In this document: positions 44,214-52,594 of the stretch, in pieces
Position numbering within the stretch: the stretch's first letter is position 1
Layout of the letters: the number at the start of each line of letters is the position of its first letter
NCBI GenBank assembly: GCA_002337045.1
Contig: DDFF01000012.1
Coordinates: 124,001-188,000 of the forward strand
Direction of reading: 5' to 3'
DNA: 64,000 nt
Origin: Bacteroidetes bacterium UBA1935
Lineage (GTDB): Bacteria; Bacteroidota; Bacteroidia; Chitinophagales; Chitinophagaceae
Program-made: the position numbers and the translations under genes
Notes under the pieces: generated by a model
The model's database searches: none
The model's input: only the letters and a program-made list of their open reading frames with translations
What the model was told of the DNA's origin: nothing

Positions 44214-44915
44214 ATGCTAAGACTATCAACTCTTATTTTCTTGCTCCTCATCAGCATTAACGGACATACGCAAATCATAAAAAGATATAAACGTTATCCT
44301 GCTCCTGCCATTGTTCTGGTAAAACTACCAACCTATGCCAACAGGCTACATACATATGAGAAGGCTAAAAACGTTAAGTATGCAGAACAATTAAAAAAAG
44401 ATGCCGCCAATATTCAAAGATTAATGATTGCAGACTTCAATAACAACTTCGGTTTTTGCGACTATTATTTCTTTTATGATACTGTAAATGATGCAATTGC
44501 AGATAGGCATTTTGCAGGCAATCTGTATGACAAGGACATGAATCTCGTTACATCTTCGCCTATTGCATACGATGACACTACCTATCAAATAGTGCATTAT
44601 GGTTATTACGTATCTGAATTGACAGAAGTAACGAGTAACCCCAGAAAACTGAAAAGCAAAGAAAACACATACTTTACCGGCACATCCAAACAACGCCTTA
44701 TAGTATTAAATTACAAATTCGGCAGGCTGCCCGATCCGCTTCCTAACGGTACGTTTTACAGCAAATCGCCAACACTTTATCCCAGCAAATCGAAGAAAAA
44801 ACGCATACGCGTTGCATCTTACACATCTCCTAAACTTGATTTATATTATACGCCACTAGTGGCTAATCTAAACTATGAGATGGAAAGATATTATAATGAA
44901 CATAGATTGAACTAA
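44214..44915 (+). CDS. Secreted protein of unknown function
   Basis: 233 residues with a signal peptide (MLRLSTLIFLLLISINGHTQ). The mature part is rich in Tyr, Lys and Asn, with a possible helical section (AEQLKKDAANIQRLMIADF) and then beta-type segments. No motif or family recognised. It has its own -7 box and terminator, so it is a single-gene unit. Confidence 0.75.
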   Translation: MLRLSTLIFLLLISINGHTQIIKRYKRYPAPAIVLVKLPTYANRLHTYEKAKNVKYAEQLKKDAANIQRLMIADFNNNFGFCDYYFFYDTVNDAIADRHFAGNLYDKDMNLVTSSPIAYDDTTYQIVHYGYYVSELTEVTSNPRKLKSKENTYFTGTSKQRLIVLNYKFGRLPDPLPNGTFYSKSPTLYPSKSKKKRIRVASYTSPKLDLYYTPLVANLNYEMERYYNEHRLN

Positions 44916-44918
44916 TAG

Positions 44919-44947
44919 AAAAAGCCTCACAAATGTGAGGCTTTTTT
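44919..44947 (+). terminator. Terminator before tRNA-Cys
   Basis: AAAAAGCCTCAC pairs perfectly with GTGAGGCTTTTT around AAAT. T-runs exist on both strands, so it may also end the tRNA transcript. Confidence 0.9.
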
Positions 44948-44951
44948 CTTG

Positions 44952-45022
44952 AGGTCCCGAGCGGATTCGAACCGCTGTACGAGCTTTTGCAGAGCTCTGC
45001 CTAGCCGCTCGGCCACAGGACC
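44952..45022 (-). tRNA. tRNA-Cys (GCA)
   Basis: On the minus strand a 71-base cloverleaf: acceptor GGTCCTG/CGGGACC with one G-T pair, D arm with GCCGAGCGGCTAGGC, anticodon stem GAGCT/AGCTC enclosing CTGCAAA (anticodon GCA), T arm AGCGGTTCGAATCCGCT, and U as discriminator base, which is an identity element of tRNA-Cys. CCA is not encoded. Confidence 0.96.
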
Positions 45023-45034
45023 ACGAGCGGATTG

Positions 45035-45064
45035 CAAATGTAGTAAAAAATCGTTTCTTTACAA
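45035..45064 (-). promoter_or_regulatory. tRNA-Cys promoter
   Basis: TTG (45064-45062) and TACATTTG (45042-45035) on the minus strand, 19 bases apart, followed by CAATCC; the mature tRNA starts 13 bases after the box. Confidence 0.78.
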
Positions 45065-45081
45065 GAGCTAAAAATAAAAAA

Positions 45082-45963
45082 ATGAATTTGCCGCAAAAAT
45101 CTTTCGGAGCATCTGAGTTAATACTTACTGATCGCGGCACTATCTACCACCTCAACCTGAAACCTGAACAACTAGCAGACACCGTATTGCTGGTTGGAGA
45201 CCCTGCACGTGTTGCTGAAGTATCAAAAAGATTTGATAAGATAGAACACAAAACGCAGCACAGAGAATTCATTACACACACAGGCTTTATAGGCAATAAA
45301 AGAATAACCGTTATCAGTACTGGTATTGGTACAGATAACATAGATATTGTCATGAACGAATTGGATGCTTTGGTGAATATCGATTTTAAAACACGGAGCA
45401 TCAAGCCACAAACAAAAAGCCTGAACATCATAAGGCTGGGCACTTGCGGTGCACTGCATGAAGATACCCCTGTAGACAGTATGATAGTATCTTCTTATGC
45501 AATAGGCATAGATAATCTTATGCATTACTACAGGCCTGAAAACAATACAGATGAGCAATACATACTGCACGAATTTGCTTTGCATACCAGACTGCAAAAC
45601 AACCATATCATCCCATACATAGCAGAGGCATCTATCCAACTGCGCAAATATTTCGGCAATCAGTTTTTGCATGGCATTACAGTTACTACACCTGGCTTCT
45701 ACGGTCCGCAAGCCAGAGCCATGCGTATACCCATCAGCCAACCCAACATGATGGATGCATTGTCAAGTTTCAACAGCCGCAATATGCGCGTACTGAATTT
45801 TGAAATGGAGACATCTGCACTTTACGGACTTGGCAAAGTATTTCAGCACCATTGCTTGTCTGTTAGCACAGTCATCAATAACAGAGCAACCAAAACTTTT
45901 TCGTGCAATATGCAGCATGCCGTTGATAATATGATCGGATATACCCTAGAAGCCATTCTGTAG
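45082..45963 (+). CDS. Nucleoside phosphorylase (uridine phosphorylase-like)
   Basis: 293 residues, cytoplasmic. The purine/uridine phosphorylase fold is shown by LLVGDPARVAEVS near residue 37, STGIGTDNIDIV, RLGTCGAL and the ribose-binding FEMETSALYGL near residue 247. It would cleave nucleosides with phosphate for salvage. The closest pattern is uridine phosphorylase, but base specificity is not certain. Divergent from tRNA-Cys. Confidence 0.88.
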   Translation: MNLPQKSFGASELILTDRGTIYHLNLKPEQLADTVLLVGDPARVAEVSKRFDKIEHKTQHREFITHTGFIGNKRITVISTGIGTDNIDIVMNELDALVNIDFKTRSIKPQTKSLNIIRLGTCGALHEDTPVDSMIVSSYAIGIDNLMHYYRPENNTDEQYILHEFALHTRLQNNHIIPYIAEASIQLRKYFGNQFLHGITVTTPGFYGPQARAMRIPISQPNMMDALSSFNSRNMRVLNFEMETSALYGLGKVFQHHCLSVSTVINNRATKTFSCNMQHAVDNMIGYTLEAIL

Positions 45964-46025
45964 TTGCAGAAACATTTAACAGGCAGTACATGCAGCAATA
46001 AAACAAATCAACTAATTTTACCCGC

Positions 46026-47093
46026 ATGTATCCTAATTTCGAATTTGCACTTGAGCAATTGACAGGTGCTGATGTGCCGGGCTTCCTGAGCATATTTCAG
46101 GTATTCGGCCTGTTTGTTGCATTTGCATTTCTTGCTGCAGCATGGGCACTCACTTCTGAACTGAAACGCAAAGAACAACTAGGCTTGCTACAACCAGTTC
46201 TCGGAAATGAAAAAGACAAGAAAACGGGCGAAACAAAACAGGTATGGATATATCCCCACCAGCGTGTTTCAGAAATAGTTATTATTTGTGCAGTAGCGGG
46301 GCTTGCCGGTGCAAAGATTTTCAATGCACTGGAAACTTGGAATGATTTTATACAAGACCCGATAGGCAATCTTTTCTCTAGATCAGGACTTACCTTTTAT
46401 GGAGGCTTGATATGTGCTACACTTGTACTGGTTTACTATGCACGCAAATACAAAATAGGCTTTAAGCACTTGTGCGATGCCGCCGCACCTGCATTGATAC
46501 TGGGTTATGGTGTTGGCCGTCTGGGCTGTCACTTTTCAGGAGACGGTGACTGGGGTATCTTCAATAGTGCATATATTACCTACCCTGACGGATCACTGCA
46601 TCTTGCAGCAGCAGGACAATATGAGCAAATGCTGGATATGGCCAAAGGGTATTTTGCCAACAATTTCCCTGGTACAGTACCACATATATATGCTCCTGCA
46701 CCATCTTGGCTGCCCGATTGGTTGTATGCAATGAACTATGCACACAATGTAAACAGCGAGGGCGTTGCTATAACCAACTGTACAGGCAATTTCTGTGCAG
46801 TGTTGCCAGTTGGTGTATTCCCCACTCCACTATACGAGGCTGTAGTTTGTATTGGAATATTCGGCTTCCTGTGGGCAATACGCAGAAAGATAACTGTGCC
46901 TTGGCAGATGTTCGGTATCTATCTTGTATTTAATGGCACAGAACGCTTCTTAGTAGAAAAGATTCGTGTGAATACGAAATACGATCTCGGCTTCATCCAC
47001 CCCACACAGGCAGAGATAATATCTACACTACTGATAATAGCAGGTATATTACTGGTAGTACTCAACCGAAAGAAAGCAACAACAAACACATAA
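46026..47093 (+). CDS. lgt: Prolipoprotein diacylglyceryl transferase
   Basis: 355 residues with seven predicted membrane helices. Lgt attaches diacylglycerol to the lipobox cysteine, the first step in lipoprotein maturation. Supporting motifs: RSGLTFYGGLICA, the Lgt signature GRLGCHFSGDGDWG, FPTPLYEA and NGTERFLVEKIRVN. A longer than usual loop after the first helix (residues about 40-80) and one around 190-250 make it larger than E. coli Lgt (291), as in other Bacteroidota. It serves the lipoproteins of this window. Confidence 0.93.
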   Translation: MYPNFEFALEQLTGADVPGFLSIFQVFGLFVAFAFLAAAWALTSELKRKEQLGLLQPVLGNEKDKKTGETKQVWIYPHQRVSEIVIICAVAGLAGAKIFNALETWNDFIQDPIGNLFSRSGLTFYGGLICATLVLVYYARKYKIGFKHLCDAAAPALILGYGVGRLGCHFSGDGDWGIFNSAYITYPDGSLHLAAAGQYEQMLDMAKGYFANNFPGTVPHIYAPAPSWLPDWLYAMNYAHNVNSEGVAITNCTGNFCAVLPVGVFPTPLYEAVVCIGIFGFLWAIRRKITVPWQMFGIYLVFNGTERFLVEKIRVNTKYDLGFIHPTQAEIISTLLIIAGILLVVLNRKKATTNT

Positions 47094-47096
47094 GAA

Positions 47097-47120
47097 AAAA
47101 GCCCCGAATTCGGGGCTTTT
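47097..47120. terminator. Bidirectional terminator between lgt and map
   Basis: A perfect palindrome AAAAGCCCCG-AATT-CGGGGCTTTT between converging genes. It closes the whole ribosomal cluster just after map. Confidence 0.92.
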
Positions 47121-47125
47121 CGATA

Positions 47126-47965
47126 TTATGATGCAGGAGTATCAATTGGATCCAAATGACCTGTATTAAGCTCCTTATTAGCCCTTTCTGCGGCTTCTAT
47201 TGGTACGAAGCTGGATAGTGCCTCGCCTTTATTCTTGCCCACGCGTGTGGTATGTTCATAATGCACTGATGGTTTGCCATCTGCTGTCACGATTGTCCAC
47301 CCGTCTTCCAATGTCAGTACATCGCGTGTACCAAGGTTTATCATCGGTTCTATAGCAAGTACAGTATTCTCTTTCAAACGCTTACCATCACCACGGCGTC
47401 CGTAGTTTGGCACCTGCGGGTCTTCGTGCAGCTTTTTACCTACACCATGTCCTACCAGTTCGCGCACTACACCATAGCCATGCTCACGGTTTGTATAGTT
47501 CTCTACTGCAAAAGATATATCGCCAATCCTGTTACCCTCGTGTGCTTCGGCTACAGCTCTTGCAAGCGATTCTTTGGTAACACGCATCAGTTTCAACAAT
47601 TCAGGCTTCACATTACCTATAGCAAATGTATAAGCATGATCGCCATGATAACCATTCATGTAAACACCACAGTCTACAGAAATAATATCACCATCTTTCA
47701 ATTCATAATTGCTCGGGAAACCGTGAACAACAACTTCGTTCACAGAAATACAAAGCGAAGCCGGGAATGGGGAATATGAAGGACCATAACCTTTAAAAGA
47801 AGGAATACCACCGTTATCACGTATAAACTCCTCTGCCATCTTATCGATAGATGCAGTGGTAATACCGGGCCTTAAAAAGTTTGCCACCTGTGTTAAGGTG
47901 GCAGTGACTGTTAAAGCGCTTTTGCGTATTAGTTCAATTTCGTCTTTAGTTCTAATATGTATCAT
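47126..47965 (-). CDS. map: Methionine aminopeptidase type I
   Basis: 279 residues. Removes the initiator methionine. Key residues are visible: His81 (VVHGF), metal ligands Asp98 (SVDCG), Asp109 (GDHAYTF), His173 (GHGVG), Glu206 (AIEPM) and Glu237 (HYEHT). It follows secY by 17 bases and is the last gene of the ribosomal cluster; infA, rpmJ and the alpha operon do not follow. Confidence 0.98.
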   Translation of the reverse strand: MIHIRTKDEIELIRKSALTVTATLTQVANFLRPGITTASIDKMAEEFIRDNGGIPSFKGYGPSYSPFPASLCISVNEVVVHGFPSNYELKDGDIISVDCGVYMNGYHGDHAYTFAIGNVKPELLKLMRVTKESLARAVAEAHEGNRIGDISFAVENYTNREHGYGVVRELVGHGVGKKLHEDPQVPNYGRRGDGKRLKENTVLAIEPMINLGTRDVLTLEDGWTIVTADGKPSVHYEHTTRVGKNKGEALSSFVPIEAAERANKELNTGHLDPIDTPAS

Positions 47966-47982
47966 GTACGCTAATCAAAATA

Positions 47983-49335
47983 TTATACTGTAGCTCCTGC
48001 ACTCTGGCGACCGGTGATGCGTCCTGTTTTCATCAGACCATCGTATTGGCGCATCAGCAGATGGCTTTCAATTTGTTGCAGTGTATCAAGGATAACACCA
48101 ACACCAATCAGCATTGATGTACCACCAAAAAACGATGCAAAACCACTGGTTACACCCAGTAAACCAGCTATACCAGGAAGAATACCTGCAATAGCAAGGA
48201 ACATAGCACCCGGAAGTGTAATACGGTCCATGATAGTTGCAATGTAATCAGCTGTTGGTTCTCCAGGTTTCACACCAGGGATAAAACTATTATTGCGTTT
48301 CAGGTTATCAGCCATTTCAGTCGGGTTGAATATCAACGCCGTGTAGAAATAAGTGAATGCAATTACCAACACAGCATACATGATATTGTACCACATAGAC
48401 TGAGGGTTAGACAATGCCTTGATGAAACCTTGTGCAGTTTCGTTTTCACCAAATGCAAAACCTGTAACGGTAGCAGGAATGAAAAGTATAGCTTGCGCAA
48501 AGATGATTGGCATTACACCTGAAGAGTTTACTTTCAAAGGTATGAAATCGCGTGCGCCGGAAACTTCTTTAGCAGCGTTGTTACTACCAATGATGCGGCG
48601 TGCATAGTTCAGCGGTATTTTACGTGTACCTTGTGTCAGCAATATCAGACCAACGATAACTGCGATAAATACAGCAATCTCAATCAGGAATATCAGCAGA
48701 CCACCGCCACCACCGATGTTTTTAGCGTCGAACTCTTGTACTATAGAGTGTGGCAAACGAGCAAGGATACCCACCATGATGATGAGAGATGTACCATTAC
48801 CAATACCTTTATCAGTTATTTTTTCACCCATCCACATTACAAACAATGTACCCGCCGTCAATACAACAACTGTGGATAACCAGAACAGGAATGCACTGAA
48901 TTCAGGAACAATAGCACCAGCGGTTTGCGTACGGAGGTAAGCGACATAAGCACTTGCCTGAAACGCAGTAACAACAACTGTAAGGTAACGAGTGTATTGA
49001 TTGATTTTTTTACGACCACTTTCTTCGCGTTGCATTTTAGCAAACTGAGGAATAACAATACCTGCAAGCTGCATAAAGATAGATGCAGAGATATAAGGCA
49101 TAACACCTAACGCAAATATAGAAGCACGGCTGAAAGCACCGCCAGCAAACATGTTGAACAAGCCCAACAGACCACTTTGGCCGCTGTCTAATGCAAGCAT
49201 ATTAGGGTTGATGCCCGGGAGGGTAATATAGCAACCTACACGGTATACTAATACCAGCAATAGCGTAAACAGGATTCGCTTGCGGAGTTCTTCTATACTC
49301 CAGATATTCTTAAGCGTTTCAATTAGTTTCTTCAC
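47983..49335 (-). CDS. secY: Preprotein translocase subunit SecY
   Basis: 450 residues with ten membrane helices. The central pore protein of the Sec translocon. Recognised by IEELRKRILFTLLLVLVYR, the PGIN plug region, GIGNGTSLIIM and MPIIFAQA motifs. It lies in its standard place after rplO, but an 87-base gap with a perfect hairpin separates the two. Confidence 0.98.
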   Translation of the reverse strand: MKKLIETLKNIWSIEELRKRILFTLLLVLVYRVGCYITLPGINPNMLALDSGQSGLLGLFNMFAGGAFSRASIFALGVMPYISASIFMQLAGIVIPQFAKMQREESGRKKINQYTRYLTVVVTAFQASAYVAYLRTQTAGAIVPEFSAFLFWLSTVVVLTAGTLFVMWMGEKITDKGIGNGTSLIIMVGILARLPHSIVQEFDAKNIGGGGGLLIFLIEIAVFIAVIVGLILLTQGTRKIPLNYARRIIGSNNAAKEVSGARDFIPLKVNSSGVMPIIFAQAILFIPATVTGFAFGENETAQGFIKALSNPQSMWYNIMYAVLVIAFTYFYTALIFNPTEMADNLKRNNSFIPGVKPGEPTADYIATIMDRITLPGAMFLAIAGILPGIAGLLGVTSGFASFFGGTSMLIGVGVILDTLQQIESHLLMRQYDGLMKTGRITGRQSAGATV

Positions 49336-49377
49336 TTGGAACTGTAGTTAATCAAAAATGAAATGCGAATAAACGAT

Positions 49378-49407
49378 AAAAGACGCATTTTACCAAATGC
49401 GTCTTTT
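49378..49407 (-). terminator. Perfect hairpin between rplO and secY (attenuator-like)
   Basis: AAAAGACGCATTT and AAATGCGTCTTTT form a perfect 13-bp stem with a four-base loop. On the minus strand it ends in TTTT then ATCGTTTATT. It lies 16 bases after the rplO stop and 42 bases before the secY start; partial termination would lower secY-map expression relative to ribosomal proteins. Confidence 0.7.
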
Positions 49408-49422
49408 AGAAATAGAATTAGC

Positions 49423-49869
49423 TTAAACCAGTTCTACTGAGCCGCCTGCAGCTTCGATAGCTTGTTTAGCCTTTTCGCTGATAGCGTTGACTTTGAATAC
49501 CATTTTAGTCTTCATTTCGCCTGCACCAAGGATCTTAACCAGATCTGTGCGGCTGATGAGGCCATTGATATAAAGATTGTCAAGAGAAAACTCCTGAATA
49601 GCGTAACGCTCGATCAGGAAATCTAATTGACCCAGATTGAAAACTTTATATTCAACACGGTTCATGTTTTTGAAACCACGTTTTGGCATACGGCGTTGGA
49701 TTGGCATCTGACCACCTTCGTGACCTACTTTACGACTGTAACCGGTGTTTGACTGAGCACCTTTGTTACCACGTGTAGATGTGCCACCATGGCCGCTACC
49801 TTCACCACGACCGATACGTTTTACTTTGTGTACTGAACCTTCTGCAGGTTTGAGATTGTGCAATTGCAT
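49423..49869 (-). CDS. rplO: 50S ribosomal protein L15
   Basis: 148 residues. The Gly-rich N-terminal RIGRGEGSGHGGTSTRGNKG and QMPIQRRMPKRGF identify uL15. Last ribosomal protein of the spc part, before the hairpin and secY. Confidence 0.98.
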   Translation of the reverse strand: MQLHNLKPAEGSVHKVKRIGRGEGSGHGGTSTRGNKGAQSNTGYSRKVGHEGGQMPIQRRMPKRGFKNMNRVEYKVFNLGQLDFLIERYAIQEFSLDNLYINGLISRTDLVKILGAGEMKTKMVFKVNAISEKAKQAIEAAGGSVELV

Positions 49870-49927
49870 AGTTTACAATTTTTGAACTTGCGCGGAATGT
49901 AAAACCGCTCGCAAATCAGTTAATGAA

Positions 49928-50113
49928 TTAAGCTTTTACTTCTTCTACTTTCACCAGGTGATTAACGGTACGAACCATACCCAGTATCTGAGGCGTAGCT
50001 TCCACTTCTACAGAAGCGTGCATTTTACGCAGGCCCAGCGCTACAAGCGTACGCTTTTGGCGTTCAGGACGGTCAATTCCGCTCTTCGTCTGTGTAATTT
50101 TAATTTTAGCCAT
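49928..50113 (-). CDS. rpmD: 50S ribosomal protein L30
   Basis: 61 residues from the ATG at 50113 (MAKIKITQTKSGIDRP); the longer frame adds six residues and is rejected. Matches uL30 with LRKMHASVEVEATPQILGM. Between rpsE and rplO as usual. Confidence 0.97.
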   Translation of the reverse strand: MAKIKITQTKSGIDRPERQKRTLVALGLRKMHASVEVEATPQILGMVRTVNHLVKVEEVKA

Positions 50114-50162
50114 GACGCTATTATAATTCAAGAGTTAAAATTCGATTATCAAACAACAGTTA

Positions 50163-50681
50163 TTAACCGTTGAATACTTTTTTCAGGCTTACGTTACGTT
50201 GTCTTGCAACAGTAACCGGCTCGCGCAGCATACCCAGTGCAACGAAAGTAGCTTTAACCACGTTGTGAGGGTTAGCAGAACCTAAAGACTTAGACAGTAC
50301 GTCTGTAACACCTGCAGCTTCCAACACAGCGCGCATGCTACCACCTGCGATAACGCCGGTACCGTGTGCAGCTGGTTTAATCAAAACTTTAGCAGCACCT
50401 TCTTTAGCAAATTGCTCGTGAGGGATAGTACCATTCATTACCGGTACTTTTATCAGGTTTTTCTTAGCGTCATCTATACCTTTGGTGATGGCTTCCTGTA
50501 CTTCTTTTGCCTTGCCTAGACCGTGGCCTACCACACCTTGACCATTACCTACAACCACCAATGCAGAAAAGCTGAATGCACGGCCACCTTTAGTGGTTTT
50601 TACCACACGGTTGATAGCCACTACCTTTTCATGCAGTTCCAGGTCTCCGGCTTTTACGCGATTTAATTGTGTCTTCGCCAT
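50163..50681 (-). CDS. rpsE: 30S ribosomal protein S5
   Basis: 172 residues. The double-stranded RNA-binding fold (VVAINRVVKTTKGGRAFSFS) and VGHGLGKAKEV, then AAHGTGVIAGGSMRAVLE, identify uS5, which shapes the decoding site and mRNA entry. Confidence 0.98.
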   Translation of the reverse strand: MAKTQLNRVKAGDLELHEKVVAINRVVKTTKGGRAFSFSALVVVGNGQGVVGHGLGKAKEVQEAITKGIDDAKKNLIKVPVMNGTIPHEQFAKEGAAKVLIKPAAHGTGVIAGGSMRAVLEAAGVTDVLSKSLGSANPHNVVKATFVALGMLREPVTVARQRNVSLKKVFNG

Positions 50682-50717
50682 TATATTTCTAAAAGAAAAA
50701 GTTAAACAATGTTATAA

Positions 50718-51077
50718 TTAGAATTTCAAACCACCTTCACGTGCGCCGTCTGCTACAGACTTAACACGGCCATGATACAAATAACCACCACGGTCAAAGG
50801 TGCAAGCCTCGATACCCAGCGCGATTGCTTTCTGGGCGATTGCTTTACCAACCATTGCAGACTTTTCAGATTTTGTACCTTTTTGCGCAGCGATATCTTT
50901 CTGACGAGAGTTTGCAGCAGCCAGTGTTGTGCCTGTTGCGTCATCTATCAGTTGAACGTAGATATCCTTGTTGCTACGGAATACAGAAAGGCGTGGTTTT
51001 TGAGCTGTGCCAACAACTTTGGCACGAATGCGCCAACGCAATTTCTGACGGCGGAGTACTTTTGGATCTAATGACAT
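50718..51077 (-). CDS. rplR: 50S ribosomal protein L18
   Basis: 119 residues. KPRLSVFRSNKDIYVQLIDD and AFDRGGYLYHGRV-type end (here TFDRGGYLYHGRVKS) identify uL18, which binds 5S rRNA. A 111-base gap with a strong stem-loop separates it from rplF upstream, unusually wide for this cluster. Confidence 0.98.
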   Translation of the reverse strand: MSLDPKVLRRQKLRWRIRAKVVGTAQKPRLSVFRSNKDIYVQLIDDATGTTLAAANSRQKDIAAQKGTKSEKSAMVGKAIAQKAIALGIEACTFDRGGYLYHGRVKSVADGAREGGLKF

Positions 51078-51154
51078 TTTTTATCTATTTTTTTACGGGC
51101 TCACGCTGCTTGTGGCTTTGTGGCTACCGAAATGTTTACAAAATTTATAAATAC

Positions 51155-51184
51155 AGTTATCACCCGCTGTTGCGGATGATAACT
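51155..51184 (-). other. Strong stem-loop between rplF and rplR
   Basis: AGTTATCATCCGC pairs with GCGGGTGATAACT (one G-T) around AACA, a 13-bp stem beginning four bases after the rplF stop on the minus strand. No proper T-run follows (GTATTTATAAATTT), so RNA processing, stability or protein binding seem likelier than termination. Confidence 0.65.
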
Positions 51185-51188
51185 TTTA

Positions 51189-51743
51189 TTATTTACCAGC
51201 AGATTTACCAGCTTTACGACGAACAACCTCACCAACAAAGCGAACACCTTTACCTTTGTACGGTTCCGGTTTACGCAGGCTGCGGATTTTTGCAGCTACT
51301 GCACCAAGCAATTGTTTATCGATAGATTCCAGAATAATTTTAGGATTCTGACCTTTTTCTGCAGTTGCAGCAGCTTTGATTTCTTTTGGAAGATCAAAGA
51401 TGATGTTGTGAGAAAAACCTAAAGCCATATCCAGTTGCTGACCTGTAACAGCAGCACGATAACCCACACCCACCAGCTCAAGTTCAGTTTTAAAACCTTC
51501 AGTTACACCAAGCATCATGTTTGACAACAGTGCGCGGTATAAGCCGTGCAGTGCGCGGTGACGTATTTGGTCTGTAGGACGAGTAACATTCAAAGTTTCA
51601 CCTTCAACTTCAACTTTGATATCGCGGTCGATAGCTTGTTTCAGTTCACCTTTAGGACCTTTGAAGATCACTTCGTTAGCAGGAGTAACAGTAACAGTTA
51701 CGCCTTTTGCAATTGTAATTGGTTTCTTACCTATACGAGACAT
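51189..51743 (-). CDS. rplF: 50S ribosomal protein L6
   Basis: 184 residues. MSRIGKKPITIAKGVTV at the start and the C-terminal PEPYKGKGVRF identify uL6, which lies near the elongation-factor site. Flanked on both sides by unusually long, structured gaps. Confidence 0.98.
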   Translation of the reverse strand: MSRIGKKPITIAKGVTVTVTPANEVIFKGPKGELKQAIDRDIKVEVEGETLNVTRPTDQIRHRALHGLYRALLSNMMLGVTEGFKTELELVGVGYRAAVTGQQLDMALGFSHNIIFDLPKEIKAAATAEKGQNPKIILESIDKQLLGAVAAKIRSLRKPEPYKGKGVRFVGEVVRRKAGKSAGK

Positions 51744-51766
51744 TGTCTACTATTTTATTTATTGCA

Positions 51767-51819
51767 GTAACCCTGATCGATCAGCCTGTATAGGAACCGG
51801 CTTAATGTATCAGGGGTAC
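51767..51819 (-). other. Structured RNA candidate between rpsH and rplF
   Basis: On the minus strand GTACCCCTGAT pairs with ATCAGGGTTAC (10 of 11) enclosing a second helix AGCC/GGCT. It fills most of the 91-base gap before the rplF ATG, a plausible leader or protein-binding site. Confidence 0.45.
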
Positions 51820-51834
51820 CAGTGTTAAAATCTA

Positions 51835-52233
51835 TTAATAAATGTGGCACATAACTTCACCACCAACGTTGTTTGCACGTGCTTCTTTATCTGTCATTAC
51901 ACCTTTGGATGTAGAAACGATAGCGATACCCAGACCGCTCATTACACGTTTGATTTCTGTTGGCTTTGCGTACTGGCGCAGACCCGGACGGCTAACGCGT
52001 TCCAATGCTTTGATTGCAGGTTCCTTTGTTTGAGGATTGTATTTCAAAGCTATTTTGATGATGCCTTGTTTGTTGTCATCTTCAAATTTGTATTTCAGGA
52101 TATAACCTTTATCATAAAGGATTTCCGTGATACGCTTTTTAACATTCGAAGCAGGGATTTCTACGATGCGGTGACGAGCCATTTGCGCGTTACGGATACG
52201 AGTAAGAAAATCTGCTATAGGATCTGTTACCAT
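51835..52233 (-). CDS. rpsH: 30S ribosomal protein S8
   Basis: 132 residues. MVTDPIADFLTRIRNAQMA at the start and GIAIVSTSKGVMTDKEAR near the end identify uS8, a primary 16S binder and, in E. coli, the spc operon repressor. Confidence 0.98.
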   Translation of the reverse strand: MVTDPIADFLTRIRNAQMARHRIVEIPASNVKKRITEILYDKGYILKYKFEDDNKQGIIKIALKYNPQTKEPAIKALERVSRPGLRQYAKPTEIKRVMSGLGIAIVSTSKGVMTDKEARANNVGGEVMCHIY

Positions 52234-52318
52234 TTCTTTTGTTGAGTTTTGTAAAGTTTTTAATTGTGTCTGGTTTCGGTTTTGAGTACTACTCTACCCG
52301 ACCTTGATACGTTATAAA

Positions 52319-52588
52319 TTACCAGCTTGCTTTACGTACACCTGGTATTTTGCCATCCAATGCCATATCGCGGAAAATGTTACGGCAGATACCGAAATGA
52401 CGCATATATCCTTTAGGACGTCCGGTAAGCTGGCAACGGTTTTTCAAGCGAACTGCTGATGAATTCTTTGGAAGTTTATCCAAAGCAGCATAGTCACCTG
52501 CAGCTTTCAGGGCAGCACGCTTTTCAGCGAATTTTGCTACCATAGCTTCGCGTTTGCGTTGGCGGGCTTTTACTGATTCTCTAGCCAT
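52319..52588 (-). CDS. rpsN: 30S ribosomal protein S14 (zinc-free form)
   Basis: 89 residues. RCQLTGRPKGYMRHFGICRN is the S14 core; the paired CxxC motifs of zinc-binding S14 are absent, so this is the longer zinc-free version. Confidence 0.97.
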   Translation of the reverse strand: MARESVKARQRKREAMVAKFAEKRAALKAAGDYAALDKLPKNSSAVRLKNRCQLTGRPKGYMRHFGICRNIFRDMALDGKIPGVRKASW

Positions 52589-52594
52589 TTATTA

